64,000 bases of DNA from Diphasiastrum complanatum (taxonomy: Eukaryota; Streptophyta; Lycopodiopsida; Lycopodiales; Lycopodiaceae): the NCBI GenBank assembly GCA_029204225.1, contig CM055095.1:22636006-22700005 (forward strand). Direction: 5' to 3'. Shown here one piece after another: positions 32,108-44,525 of the stretch. Every line of letters begins with the position of its first letter. Position 1 is the first letter of the stretch. A model generated the notes under the pieces. That model did not search any database, was not told where the DNA came from, and worked only from the letters and a program-made list of their open reading frames with translations. Position numbers and translations under genes: made by a program.

Positions 32108-34170
32108 CTTCCTCCCTTAAACAGGTTATGTCCTCATGACAGGAAAAAGAAAACATGAAATTATCCCTTAAGCTTTCAAATCTTACCCATGAATTATTAT
32201 TCATAATCTGATCTTTCCATCTGAATAAGTACTAATAGATGCAACAATTTTCAAATTGCTTGCCTCTACTCAGGAATACTAACTCAAATTCCCAAAGATA
32301 TACTAAGTTATAAATCTTTCAAATTAGTTGATTTACTCCAAATAAAAATTCATCGCCTTCATGTAATCCTAATGACATGAACCACTGGGTGAATCAACTT
32401 TTTTATCTCAAAGATCAAATCCAAAAGCTAAAGAAATTCCATTTTAACATAGTCTAAAAATATGTCTATAATTTCTTATAGATAATAATGCTTATTGGTA
32501 CAAGTATTCTTGGAATACCTAAATATTCTATAATACCACAATTAAATCCTCTAAAATCTCTAGGAGATCCATCAAGTCTCAGATAGTTATAACTCAATCC
32601 AGTCACTCTAATTATTCAATGGCCCCATTTCTAGCACGACATGCAAGAAATCTGAAACTATCTGTATCTTAATAGAGTTATCTGTTTCGAATAAATCTGG
32701 AGATGTAGACTGAACTTTGCACACAAGCACTTATAAACTACAATCTGTAGTAGAATTTCATCCACTAAGGTAAGCAAATTCCTCATAAGTAACCAATTAC
32801 CTAATGAAAATGCCTGTGAGATCCACACAATCTCAAGTACGCACTAGAGTAAATAAATTTAGAGTTCAACTAACAGATCCAAATCCCTAACTCCCTCTAT
32901 TGATCAAGAATTTTATCTTAAGAATCCTCATATTTCCTTATAATTTTCTAATGATTTTTAAGTATCAATTTATGATTCATGAATCATAAACCTTTAGAAT
33001 TTTATGATTCATCAATCATAATTTACGGGATTTCAAAACCATACTTAATTATTGAAAGATACTGGAGTATATGTACAACATACCACTCAAGAAATATAAG
33101 AATCATTCTAAAATCTTTTCCACAAGGAAAATTATTGGATTCCAAGAATATTCTTCCAAACCGATTCTTAATCAGATTATGAGTTCCAAATTCTACAATC
33201 AACCAAGTAATTAAAGACCATTACAACATATGTCTTTAACAACATAAACTTTATACAACCCCCCTGAACAATATCTAGAGATTACAAAGTTTTACTGAAT
33301 TTCAAAAATTCAGTTACCATTTTTGTAACCATTAGTGAATCCAAATGGCTCATAAATTATGTGTCTTACAAGCAATACACACAAAACAAACAGTTTCCAG
33401 TGAATTATCTTCACACTCTATTTTACCAATTAACTTCCACATGAGTAAATCAACTACTCAAGTTAATTGCCCATGATTTAGAAATCTTAAATGTCTAGGT
33501 GCAGCTCTTAATTGTACATGTACAACACCACATTTAGATCCATATCCAAATCACTTTTAAGTTAACCTATAGATCTATCAAAACAGATCCGTTAACTCTA
33601 CAAGTAATTGTCGAACACAATACTTGATCATATGTCTATGTTCATCAAGTAGGTTAAGTGCACCAGATAACATTAGTAACCAGGAATACATAGTAGATCC
33701 AAACAAGATTAATCATGCACATATGAGAATAATCTCACTATGACCAATACACAAATATATATGTCATTATTTGGAAGATTTCTCCAAAATCCGCATACGT
33801 TACTCACATATCTCACTGAGAATCTTGTAACTCAGCTACAAAAGATTATATTTCTCTAGAGTAAATAACATATATTGGAAATCTTTGAAGTGAATAACTC
33901 CACAAGTTTTTCAACCATCATACTTTTACAAACCTAATTTCTACATCCAGTCACCCTACTTCAGATTTTAGTGTACAAACCAAGATTAGGCCTTTCTATT
34001 CAAACCTTAAGCTTCTGGTTTGTATAAGAAAGTTGAAGTTCAGTTTAAAGTTTTTTTGGTAACTTTAAACTTTGAATTAATGACTTTCTTATAAACTTAT
34101 TAGTTTTGTTGTTAAAGCATCATTTTAAATCTTATGAAGTTTAAAGAATGGCTTTACTTTTTATGAGACC
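32108..34170 (-). mobile_element. Gypsy-2: degenerate Gypsy internal sequence, mostly noncoding
   Basis: Starts with the polypurine tract and gttatgtcctcatgac, like gttctgtcctcataac in Gypsy-1. At about 32625-32680 a faint match to the integrase C-terminal words (gcacgacatgcaagaaatc) is left. From about 33340 to 33990 it carries the dispersed noncoding repeat also found at 56000-56660. No ORF longer than about 70 codons. Confidence 0.5.
33340..33995 (+). repeat. Dispersed Gypsy-internal repeat, copy at 33340
   Basis: Aligned by eye with 56010-56660 in the same orientation. Shared words in order: atgtgtctta.aagca, acagttt.c.gtgaatt, caactactcaagt.aattgc, aatgtctaggtgc, caccacattta, catatgtctatgttca, ccgcatacgttactcacata, gagaatcttg.aactcag.tacaaaag, agtaaataac, and tttccaatcat/tttcaaccatc. 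Confidence 0.7.
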
Positions 34171-34497
34171 CCCTTATAAGCCTTTGTTTTAATAAAATAC
34201 ATTCTCCTGGTTAATTAAATGGCGGGGGGGCATGGAGGCCTCTGACTCGTGATAGATGTAGAGCTGCGGACCTGTCCGCCTCCATCTTGGGGTAGGTGAT
34301 GGTGCCTATGTATACCTATATGAATCTGTGGGGGGGGGAGGTGATGTTGTTCAAGGTGGTCCACAGGTAGAGCACTACCACCAGCGCAGGCAGCGCCCAC
34401 AAACAGCGCATTTTTTGCTTTAGTGTATGCAAGGAAGGGGGGGGGGGGGGGTAGTACTCTCTCCTGGTGATTAGTTGTTTGATTTGACAAGTAGGGG
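34171..34497. other. G-rich sequence between Gypsy-2 and Copia-2
   Basis: Contains G runs at about 34221-34227, 34331-34338 and 34437-34451. No coding signal that I trust; a 91-codon minus frame is Pro/His-rich low-complexity. Confidence 0.5.
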
Positions 34498-34502
34498 GAG
34501 GG

Positions 34503-34775
34503 AGTTAGAATTAAAGTAGAACTATTGTGTTACTGTATTGCGAGTCCTATCAGTGGATAAGGACTAGTTGGCCTTGCCACGAGATGAGTCGACGGGACAC
34601 GCGTCCTATCAATGGCAACATGAGCCATGCATGGGTTGCCATAGTGAAGCACTATATGTACAGCGTATTTTGGTTTTGATAAATACAGTTGCTACGTGAG
34701 CTTGGTGTGGAGAGTGTTTCTGTCTGTATTATTGTATTGCATGATTTGTAATCTTGTCCAGAACAAATTCTAAGT
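34503..34775 (+). repeat. 5' LTR of Copia-2
   Basis: 273 bp. Shared words with the 3' copy include aaagtagaactattgtg, aaggactagt, gacacgcgtc, gccatgcatgggttgccatag, gctacgtgagcttggtgtgg. The end is fixed by the adjoining primer-binding site. Confidence 0.85.
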
Positions 34776-34788
34776 TGGTATCAGAGCC
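34776..34788 (+). promoter_or_regulatory. Primer-binding site (initiator Met-tRNA) of Copia-2
   Basis: TGGTATCAGAGCC directly after the 5' LTR. Confidence 0.93.
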
Positions 34789-36864
34789 ATACAGGGAGTG
34801 TACACAGGACAACGTCGTCGTTGAAGATAGCTTCAGGAGAAGAGTCTTTTGAGAGTTCGGGGTTTACGACGAGTTGAAGGTGGAAAGTAAAGCACTTGTC
34901 TACAATTTCTAGCATGCACAGGCTTGCCAAGCTTGAAACTGTGAGAGGATTCGAAGACAAGACTTGTTGGTTTAATCTAAAAATCAATAAAATGGAATTC
35001 TGAAATTTCGTATTTTAAAGAAATGACTCTGGCAAAGTGTGGGGCTATTCTAAATGAGATTTAAGGACACTGTCGGATTTTTCACAAAAAGCCGACATTG
35101 TTGTCTTTTTGCGACACTATCGTCTGTGGCAGTTTTAGTTCATTTTTGTAGAGTGACAGTTTTAGTTAATTTATACAGACAGACTGTTTACGACCAATTT
35201 TCATCGGTTATCAACAATCAATTTCTGAGAAGGAACTGGATGAATGCCAGCGAACACCAGCCAACTGGCAATCGCATTTGACGACCTGATTATTTATTAT
35301 AAATCAGTTGTTCATACATTTTTTTTTCAAGTTTTGTAGCAACGAATCAACATTGTGAATTGTGAAGGAGTTGAGTGTTATTACGCGACGCCTCCTGTGC
35401 TCTTATCAAGCAGATCATTCACAATCAGAAAGTATTGTTGTTAGCTCTCTATCAAGCTTTCAAGCTTGAACTCTCTTGAGCATTCTAGCTTAGTCTTTTA
35501 GAGATTTATTTTAGAGTTGTTGTTGCGCTACTGCTTATTAGCATTGCGCTTGATTCATACTTACATTTTAGCCATTCAAAAATAGCTTAGAGTACACGAC
35601 TTCGATGCACAACTTGTTGTACTCATTTACATATGTTTTGCTTTCATATTGAATCAATACTATCTCTTATTGCGTTCAGCTTCATCTCAGAATGTGTGCA
35701 TTTCTTTAGTTCTTCGCGACTAATTATTTGTCTAGTGATTCACAACTAATTATTTGTCTAATGTTTCAATACTTTATGTTTGGCTACGTAATCACTTAGT
35801 ATCTAGCGATTTCAAAGTTAGTTGCTAAAGATTGAATGTGATTTTCATCACTACTACTTTGTTCAATTTTTGATAGTCGTAGTCATGCATTGGAAGTAGG
35901 AAGTTTTCACATTACTGCCAAAGAGTTGTAAATAGTTAGCCAAGATCAATACTTGCAAGGAAAACTCTGGCCTAGGGTTTGGAAACTCAAAAGCAGTGTT
36001 TTCTCTCTATTTTGAACTAATTTCAATGTTTTAAGTAGATACAGTAGGGCGCCCTAGCACTGGTAGGAATCCGGATGCCAGAGGGCTGCAGATGGTCGTG
36101 GATCACAAGATGAGTTATCTACATTCTCAAAGTGCAACCATAGTTATGAAAGCTTTCAAAGGAAAAGAGGAAGCTTGAAACAGACCGTGGAGGAGGCACG
36201 GGCGTCGCGCGCCCTCAATGCAGCTACTACTTTAGCGTAAAGTGGGGGCCTGGTGTATTAAGGAGTGAGCTTGGGCGCGCAAAGTTGTGCGTAGCAATAG
36301 GATTGGGTTCCATCGTGACGGACGGTGCAGATTTTACGATGGAAAATGGACATGGACCATAGGATATGAAGGCACCATTGGATTGCCTCAAAACCACCAA
36401 AAACCTCAATTGAAGGGGCCTGAAGAGCAGAAGACACTTGAACTTCATTAAAAAAATTCAAATTGAAATTGGAGTTGGGTCCCTTCACATGTGAAAGGTG
36501 AAGAAATTGTTCAAAAATTCAAAAAATCCCTATTTTCTAGTCCTTTATCCATTTTGACCCAAACGAAGGCCTATAGCCTCCAAACGAAGGGCACCAGGAC
36601 TGTACCTGCAAGTATGGTACTGTAGTGGAGAACGCGCTCAGTTGATGTCAAATCTCTTTGGCCCCTTTCAGGGAGCAGGTAGTCAGGAGCTTTAGGTAAG
36701 AAACATTTCACGTTTGAAAAGCGACTTGGCTTGCGAAACACCACGTAAGCGACAGGACGCCCTGGTGTGAAATTTTAGCAGGTCATCAAAACAAGTTATT
36801 GATGTCGTCATTGTACTTAAAACACGTCTTTTAGCCAACGGTTGCAGTTTTAGGCAGTTTTGAG
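34789..36864 (+). other. Copia-2 leader, about 2 kb, noncoding
   Basis: Unusually long for a Copia leader; it may itself contain an inserted fragment. Frames are short. Two near-copies of agtgacagttttagtt-type words (about 35130-35170) are visible. The stretch 36020-36330 is more GC-rich (ggcacgggcgtcgcgcgccc at about 36196) but has no recognised gene. Confidence 0.5.
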
Positions 36865-39800
36865 ATGGCAAATATGGGAGAGTCCATTTTCATTGAAAAT
36901 AACAAATTGGACGAGATTTCCAACTATGCGGTGTGGAAATTCAAAATGAAAAACATACTGATAGAGAAAGAACTATGGGATGTCATCACAGGTGATGATA
37001 GAAGACCGCTAAATGAAGCGGACATTAAAGTGTCCGACAAGAAGACAATGAGAGCTTTGACCTTCATCAACTTGTCAATGAAAGACCACGTCATTACCCA
37101 CGCAAGTGATGCCATTACGCCTAGACAGACATGGGATGTGCTAAAGGAGTAGTTTGAGACGTCAAATCCATCAAGGATTATGTTATTAAAGTCAAAACTG
37201 AATAGTGCCCAAATGGAACAAGGAGAGCACAATCAGACTTATATGACCATAATCAAGACAATGAGGGATGAACTACATTCTATTGGTGAGCGCATACGTG
37301 ATGTTGAGCTGGTGACAATCCATTGTGTGACATTGCAGCACCTTATCAAATGTTTGTGAGTGGAATAGCATCAAGAGAAAGATTGCCAACCTTTGACGAG
37401 CTCACAAGAATCTTGATGCAGGAGGAGCAATGACGAGAAATGGTGAAAGCTAGATATCAAAATACTGACGATCAAGCACTTGCGACATGCCAAAAACAAG
37501 GGCAAGAAGAAGTCTAAGCAGGAATTCCCCAAGACTCGGGAGAATGAGGAATCATCCAGCAAGACCAATAAGAAGGGAAAATGTTTCCATTGCGGCAAAA
37601 AGGGCCATTGGAAGAGCAAATGTTGGAAATTCTTGGCGGAATCAGGCAAGGAGAAACCGAAGCAAGCAGGTAATCTTGTCGACGATTGAAGACTCTAGCA
37701 TCTTCATATCAGCATTGTTATCTAATCAAGATGATCAAGTGTGGTACATTGACTTGGGAGCCATAAGACACATGACAAGTAACAAAAATTGGTTTAGTAG
37801 TCAGAAAGAGTTGGATAATGAAATGTCTCTTGCAATCACCAAAGAAGACGGAAAAAGAACACGCACTCTCACTCAATACTCTATCACACCGTAGCAAAAG
37901 CATGATGATCAAGGAGGTACTTTATGTACTAGGTTTAAAGAAAAATCTATTTTTTGTTGGTGTCATTACTGATCAAAAGTTGAAAGTATAATTTGCCCAT
38001 GATCATTGCTTTGTGAAGGATGTGAACCAAAAGTTCAAAGTCATTACGGATGGTATAAGGAAGCCCAACACTAAATTGTACAGGTTGAATGCTACAACCA
38101 AGGGGAAACATGGACTTATCTTGTCCATTCCATCACAAACTAAACTGTGGCATAAAAGGCTTGGTCATTTGAACCTAGGAAGCCTTAGCTTGATGAGAAA
38201 ACTGGAAATGGTGAAAGGATTGCCTATGATGGAAGACCACTTGAAGACGATGTGCGAATCATGTGTGTATGGGAAGCAACATCGAGAGAAATTTAACAAA
38301 GGTGGTGTTGCAAGGGCGAAGAACATCTTGGATTTGATCCACACAGATCTATGCGGGCCTATGAGAACTATGTCCATGGGTGGAGTTTTTTATTTCATGA
38401 CCTTCATAGATGATATGTCACGTAAGACGTGGATTTACTTCCTAAAAAAGAAATCAGATGCTTTTGCCACTTTCAAGAGCTTCAAAGCATTGGTCGAAAA
38501 TCAAACAAGTAGGAAGATCAATGTCCTAAGGTCTGATAGTGGAGGCGAGTACAAATCTACTGACTTCAATGATCTTTGTGATCAATGTAGGACCAAGAGA
38601 CAATTTATGCAAGCTCATACTCCTGAACTCAATGGGGTAGCTGAGCGCAAGAATCGTACAATTGTGAAAAGTGCCAGATCTATGCTAGTTGAGATGAAGC
38701 TACCAAAAGTTTTTTGGTCAGAAGCATGCAATACTGCAGTCTAGTACCATAGTCTATCTTCAAAATAGAAGTCCTACCATTGCCGTACCAAAGATAACAC
38801 CTGAGAAGGTGAACCACTTGCAAATCTTTGGATGTAAGGCCTTTGTACACATTCCTAAAGAAGAAAGATGTAAGCTTGATGTAAAAGCTATCAAGTGCAT
38901 ATTCCTAGGATATTATGATCGTGTGAAGGGCTACAGATGTTTTGATCCAGTGGAGAAAAAAATACATGTAAGCCATGATGTTATCTTTGATGAATCCAAG
39001 ATGTATGAAGATGAGGATGCTGAGAAGATGGACACATCCAGTGGGAAAGATGGTACAGTGAGGATTCCTCTTGATGATGATCCATTTGTTGACTTTCCTA
39101 GTGATGGACATGTGGATACACCTCATGATACTGCTACTCAACCTCAAGACATAGGTTGGAGATGTAGAGATAAACCTTTTGGTGCAAAAAGAATTGAAGT
39201 TGCAGGTGACAAACTCAAGGAGAAGGACGTCTTGTGGGATACATTTTCACCAGAAAGCCGATCACTTGACATGAAGCTCCCTAAGTGGTTTGAGAGATTG
39301 ATGGAGAGTTGCAACATGGATGACTTTCCAAGATCATCTAGCCAGGGAGAGATACGAAGATCAACAAGAGAGAAGACACAACTTGATAGATATGAAGCGA
39401 ATAATGCTCTCTTATCTAGCATCATTCAAAGCAAAGAACCCCGGACTTATGTTGAAGCGAAGGATGAAGACATTTGGGTCAAGGCCATGGCAGAAGAGAT
39501 GGAGTCATTTGCTAAGCATAGCACATGGGACTTAGTGGAACCACCAGTTGGCAAGAAACCCATTGGTTATGAATGGGTATACAAGACTAAGTACCATGCA
39601 GATGGAAGTATAGCAAAACACAAATGTACCATGCAGATTGAAGTATAGCAAAGCATAAAGCAAGATTGGTGATCAAAGGTTATGCACAAATTAAAGACAT
39701 CGACTATGAGGAGACCTTTGCGCCAGTACATAAGTGGAATACTCTATATCTACTTGTTACTTTAGCTTCGGTCTTTACATCAGATGGATGTGAAATCTGT

Positions 39801-41035
39801 TTTTCTAAATGGTGAGTTAGAAGAAGAGGTGTCCATGGATCAACCTGAAGGCTTTGTAGCAAGAGGACAGGAGAATAAAGTATGTCGCTTGAAGAAAGCA
39901 CTTTATGGTCTCAAACAAGCACCACGTGCATGGTACAACAGGATTGATGCCTACTTTCATTCTAAGGGGATGGTGAAAACACGCTCTGATCCAAATCTTT
40001 ATGTCTTATGATTTGATGGTATGGTTGCTTTGGTTGCTCTTTATGTTGATTACATAATTATTAAGGGAAATTATTAAGAGATGATAGATATGATCAAGAA
40101 GGATCTCATGGAACAATTTGAGATGACATATCTCAACCTAATGCATTATTGCCTTGGAGTGGAGGTGTGGCAAAAAGGACATGAGGTGAGTCTAACACAG
40201 TTGAAGTATGTCAGAGAGTTGATGCACAGGTTCAAATTGCAGGATTGCAAGCCAGTGAACACTCCTATTGAACCAGGTAAAAAGCTTTCTAAGCTTGACA
40301 AATCACAACCATTTGATGCTACGCTGTATAGGCAGTTATTAGGGAGCTTGATTTATCTTACCACAACTAGACCAGATATATGCTATGTTGTTGGTATTGT
40401 AAGTCAGTTTATGACAGCACCTACGAAAATGCATTGGAAGGCAGCCAAACACATTTTGTGATATGTCAAAGGCACTTCCGATTATGGCTTGGTGTACATG
40501 AAGCATGAGGGTTTACCTGAGTTATGTGGCTATGTGGATGCAGATTGGGGAGGTGACTATGATGATCATGGATCCACCACAGGTATGTATTTCAGCTTTG
40601 TGGCAGTTGCTTTTCTTGGTCTAGTAAGAAGCAAAGTATAGTTGCTCTATCCACAACGGAAGCAGAGTATAAGACAATGTGTAGTGCAGCACATGAAGTT
40701 ATATGGTTGAGACAAATCTTGAATGAAGTTGGCTGAAACAAAAAAATCCCACAATTATACATAGCGATAGTCAGAGTGGCATTCAGCTAGCAAAGAATCC
40801 AGTGTTCCATGCGAGAACCAAACACATTGAGATTCAGTATCACTTTATACGTGAGATGCTACTGAGTCATGAAATTAATGTTGTTCATTGTAATACAGAC
40901 GAACAACTAGCTGACATTTTCATTAAACCATCATTAGAGAATTTGATAAGTTTTGATCAAAGCTTTCTATACTTAAAGTTTGTTAACTTTGATGCTATGT
41001 ATATGGTTGTAAAAAAAAATAGATGTCACTTTTAG
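36865..41035 (+). pseudogene. Copia-2 gag-pol pseudogene
   Basis: Order is gag, protease, integrase, RT, RNase H as in Ty1/copia. Gag begins MANMGESIFIENNKLDEISN and has WKFKMKNIL. A TAG interrupts it at 37150-37152. The zinc knuckle CFHCGKKGHWKSKC is near 37582. The protease reads YIDLGAIRHMT (Ser of DSG changed to Leu). Integrase zinc and core follow (HKRLGHLN at about 38154; HTDLCGPM; SDSGGEYKS; ELNGVAERKNR). RT begins near 39470 (GYEWVYKTKYHADGS), then MDVKSVFLNGELEEE, KALYGLKQAPRAWY. The catalytic YVDD is YVDY at 40042-40053, so one of the two essential Asp is lost. RNase H follows (TRPDICY, MHWKAAKHIL, ADIFIKP). A 35-bp duplication near 39590-39660 (gtaccatgcagat...gaagtatagcaaa) shifts the frame. 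Dead. Confidence 0.9.
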
Positions 41036-41041
41036 GGAGAG

Positions 41042-41315
41042 AGCTAGAATTAAAGTAGAACTATTGTGCTACTGTACTACAGGTCCCATCAGTGGGTAAG
41101 GACTAGTAGGCCTCACCACAAGGTGATTCGACAGGACACGCGTCTTGTCAAAGGCAACCTTAGCCATGCATGGGTTGCCATAGTGAAGAACTATATGTAC
41201 AATGTATTTTGGTTTTGAGAAAAACAATTGCTACGTGAGCTTGGTGTGGAGAGTGCTTTCTGTCTATGTTACTGTGTTGCATGATTAGTAATCATGTTTG
41301 GAACAAATTCTAAGT
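41042..41315 (+). repeat. 3' LTR of Copia-2
   Basis: 274 bp, preceded by tttagggagag (polypurine tract) and followed by GAGGG. It matches the 5' LTR with scattered substitutions. Confidence 0.85.
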
Positions 41316-41320
41316 GAGGG

Positions 41321-41995
41321 GAGGCAGTGCGCTTCCCCACGGCCCCACTCTCAAAGGAAACCTGCAAAAACAACTTTGAGAATAAGTTTGATTCATACAA
41401 AGTTTAACTAAACTTTGAAGTATAAATTGAATTATAAGCTCTAAGATGTTAATCGTATGAAAGCTTATGAATAAAAACTAACTAAACCAAATCTTGGAGC
41501 CTTGTTCTTTTTTTTATCGTACCGTCTTCTTCCTCCCTCTCTATACCTGCAAATCTCCAAAGGAGAGGAGAGAGATGTGGTACATAGGAGTTGGAGGTGG
41601 GAGAAGAGGCTTTAGTTAAATTTGATAATTTTTTGAGGTCCATGGGCTATGTGGCACCATATGGTATGAAAATCCTAGAAGGGACAAATGGGGCCTTTCT
41701 TGGGCCCCACATGTCCTTTTTTGCATGAAATTGAAGAGGAGCTTTGGGGAGGGGGTAAATGAGGTACGTTCACCTTTCCTCTATCCCATTCTCAAAGTTG
41801 CTTGTAGGGTTTTTAAAATTTCAAGCTTATTTGTTTCTTGAGGCCTTTTTCTCTAGTTATCAGTTTTTGACGGATATTATACTGTTGTTATCCGTTTTTC
41901 CTCAAACTTGTTGCTACATACTATTTTTGCCACGGACACTCCTATGGAAGAAACACGAGCTCCAAGTCTCGTTGGGACTTATATGGAGAATATGA
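41321..41995. other. Intergenic; no recognised gene
   Basis: A/T-rich then mixed sequence. Frames of 78 codons or less with no family match. It ends where a truncated Copia-3 LTR begins. Confidence 0.45.
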
Positions 41996-42290
41996 TGCGT
42001 GCAATTAATCTGTTGCAACAACCAGAAGATTTCGCGACATCTTAGGTTTGAACCAAAAAGATAATATTTTGCGACAAGATTCTGTTTGTGAATCTTTCGA
42101 GCTTCAACAAGAAAGTCACGAGCTTCTACAGGTAACTGTTTCATGAATCTTTCGAGTTGACTACGAGACAAAGTTCACGAATCCTTCGAGGTTGATCATG
42201 GACAAAAAATATTTGGAGTTCGCATTTGTTTCTTATCATTTGTCTAGTAAATTGCACGCTTTGTTAGTAGAATCAAGAGTTGTTTGATCA
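41996..42290 (-). repeat. Truncated 3' LTR of Copia-3
   Basis: About 295 bp matching the right-hand part of 45803-46722; the rest is missing. Its right end tgtttgatca is the LTR start in the minus sense. Confidence 0.75.
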
Positions 42291-43206
42291 GTTGTTCTAC
42301 AACTACCTCTCAAAGTGGACAGTTGGATTAACCCCAATCTTCTTCGCTGCTTCTCAAACAAAGCTTTATTGAGTGGCTTTGTAAAGATATCAGCTGTCAT
42401 TTCCTCTGTGGGTATGAAGACTATCTTCATTATTTTCTTCTCGACTAAGTCCTGAATTACATGATATTTGATAGCTACGTCATTCATTTTTTGTGAAATA
42501 CAGGATCTTTCATGAAATAGATTGCTGAATTGTTATCCATTAACAAGACATAAGGTTCAAAAATAGATTTATCAAATCCTTCTAACATCTGTTTGATCCA
42601 GATCAGCTCATTTACCATCTTGGATGTTGCTACATATTCTGCTTCACAGGAAGGTTGAGCTACTGTTGTTTGCTTTTTGCTTATCCAGAGTATGGTTGCG
42701 CCAGATGCTAGAGTACAACCTCCTGAAATAATTTTGCTATCATCTTTTATGGATGCCCAGCTTGCGTCACTATAAGATTCGATGCAAAATCCAGCTTCCT
42801 TCGAATAACACAATCCATAGTCTTTCGTTTCCTGGAGATATTGTAGTACTCTCTTTGCTAATTTCCAATGCAACGATCATGGGTTCAACATATTTGTTGA
42901 TTCATGAGTTTGATTGACTTGTTCGATTCTTGTTCGAATGTTCAGGTGATATAAATTTCCTTCTCTGTTGTCTTTGGCAACCAGGTTTTCAGAATCTTCC
43001 TCGAACAGTTTACAAGAGTTCTTTGTAAATGTTAGTTCCATCAACCACATGTTTAGAACCATCTCCAAGTATTATAGATTTCAAATAGTTCATTTTCTTG
43101 TACTCAGATAAAATTTGTTTCGAGAAGAAAAAAAATGTGAGGTGGCTCCCGAATCAAGTACTACTTCTCGAATTGAATTAGATGAACAGCATAGATCAAC
43201 ACTAAC
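42291..43206 (-). pseudogene. Copia-3 pol remnants: RNase H fused by deletion to protease and GAG-pre-integrase
   Basis: Minus strand, right to left: protease motif VVLDSGATSHFF (about 43160), a pre-integrase stretch (GNLYHLNI, about 42960), then directly RNase H from 42873 (MHWKLAKRVLQYLQETKDYG, SDASWAS, SKKQTTVAQPSCEAEYVA, ADIFTKPL near 42390). RT and the integrase core are missing, so a deletion of about 2 kb joins the two parts near 42880. The RNase H part is rather well preserved, broken at 42484/42487 only by a shift. Confidence 0.85.
43202..43206. repeat. Target-site duplication CTAAC (left) of Athila-1
   Basis: CTAAC directly before the LTR start; the same pentamer follows the element at 44677-44681. 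Confidence 0.85.
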
Positions 43207-43959
43207 TGTTGGAGGGTTTGCGGATCCCAAGGCAACCCTAACCTTAGTTAATAAGTGAGAGGGATTTGGCACCCTGCGTGTGTAAGTCCAATCCGGTGAT
43301 CACATAGTTATTTGATTGATTAGTTAAAAGTCAATAAAAGGACTTCAGGCCTTTTTGCGGGACTTTTAATGTCGCAAGGCCTAAATGTCAAGTTAGTGAA
43401 CAAAGTTGGATTTCCCTCCAATTTTGATGGTTCCCACACTTTTTAAAATTTGAATAAAAAGAAAGACAAGACTAGACCAATAGGATTCAGAGGCCAGGGT
43501 CCTCCTCTCTACTATAAGAAGGGACCAACTCGAGTTGTTCCTGATGTTCATTTTCGCATTTCAATAAAGCATATTGGTTCTGTTCATAAATGGATTGATG
43601 AATGTCCTTGTTCTTCTTCTTTCCTTCTCCATCTCTCATGCTTTCTTTGGATTTTGCTAATTATTGGATCTGAATGTTATTGGGATTGAGTGTTATTATG
43701 TTTTTTATGAGAGAGAAAGAGAGAGAGAGAGAAAGAGTAAGCTATCTTTGTTGTGGATCGTAGTGTTAATGGATCTTAGTGTTAATGAGTAGGGTTACTG
43801 AATGTAGAGTTAGATTTAGATCTTCCATTTATGCTGAAATCTAAACTAAACTATCGCTCTTATGGGAACAAACCTACGCGTGACAACTAACTCTGTCTCT
43901 ATGATGCTAGATTGACTAGATCTTGGATTTAGGTTAGGCAAGGAAAGAAACCCACTACA
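43207..43959 (+). repeat. 5' LTR of Athila-1
   Basis: 753 bp, TG...CA. Very similar in arrangement to 54492-55177 (tgttggagggtttgcggat, gtgagagggatttggcaccct, aaaaggactt.aggcctttttg). Contains a GA-rich tract at 43709-43737. Confidence 0.88.
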
Positions 43960-43963
43960 ATTT

Positions 43964-43981
43964 TGGCGCCGTTGCTAGGGA
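43964..43981 (+). promoter_or_regulatory. Primer-binding site (Asp-tRNA type) of Athila-1
   Basis: TGGCGCCGTTGCTAGGGA, four bases after the LTR, is the typical Athila/Tat site (usual form TGGCGCCGTTGCCGGGGA). Confidence 0.88.
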
Positions 43982-44162
43982 GCTACGCCAATTTTTCAGT
44001 TTGCAGCATGATTGTTGGGCATCTTGTTGTGGCATGAATAGTGTTATATCTGCATTTTAGGATTAGTTTGGGATTGATTTTGCTTGATTTGAGTGGATTT
44101 GCTTGTTTGAAATCTAATCTGATTGTTAAAACAGGGAAAGCTATTCAGATTACCAAAAGAGG

Positions 44163-44525
44163 ATGACAATTCGTCAACAACAAATCACACTTGTGACCGA
44201 CCACATAAAAAATTTGGGAGTTCATTACGATTCTCAAACAGATACGGTCAGTTGGAATGAAGCTCTTGCAACGATTGATTGTACAGCAAGATATATGTGT
44301 CAACGAGATAATCAATCAGATTTGAGCGAGATTTTTTTATTAGATCAAACTTTGGATACACCAATCACGTTTTCACTAAATGTGCTGAATGTAGCCTGGA
44401 TATCAATGGAACCTATACCAGATCCGATTGAGGATGAACTCATTCCTGTGAGTCATGCCTTGACTTATGATGGCAATGCAGCAGTTACGGATCTCGATAA
44501 GACATTTAAATCGATAGGACATTAA
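44163..44525 (+). CDS. Athila-1 120-codon ORF, unrecognised
   Basis: An open frame after the leader, beginning MTIRQQQITLVTDHIKNLGV and ending at a TAA that touches the truncated 3' LTR. It sits where gag would start, but the sequence is not one I can match to Athila gag. Acidic C-terminal half (EPIPDPIEDELIP). It may be a gag remnant or chance; no lesion is visible inside it. Confidence 0.4.
   Translation: MTIRQQQITLVTDHIKNLGVHYDSQTDTVSWNEALATIDCTARYMCQRDNQSDLSEIFLLDQTLDTPITFSLNVLNVAWISMEPIPDPIEDELIPVSHALTYDGNAAVTDLDKTFKSIGH

Larger units (their letters stand above)
34503..41315 (+). mobile_element. Copia-2: complete but decayed Ty1/copia element with non-canonical LTR ends
   Basis: Plus-strand element with LTRs 34503-34775 and 41042-41315, primer-binding site at 34776, a leader of about 2 kb, gag-pol 36865-41035, a purine tract just before 41042 and flanking GAGGG pentamers (34498-34502 and 41316-41320). 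The LTR begins AG(T/C)TAGAATT and ends AATTCTAAGT, a near-perfect 10-bp inverted repeat, instead of TG...CA. The two LTRs differ at many positions, so the insertion is old. Confidence 0.85.

Noticed and set aside
34437..34451. G runs as quadruplex regulatory elements
   Set aside because: Homopolymer length is unreliable and no gene start is nearby.
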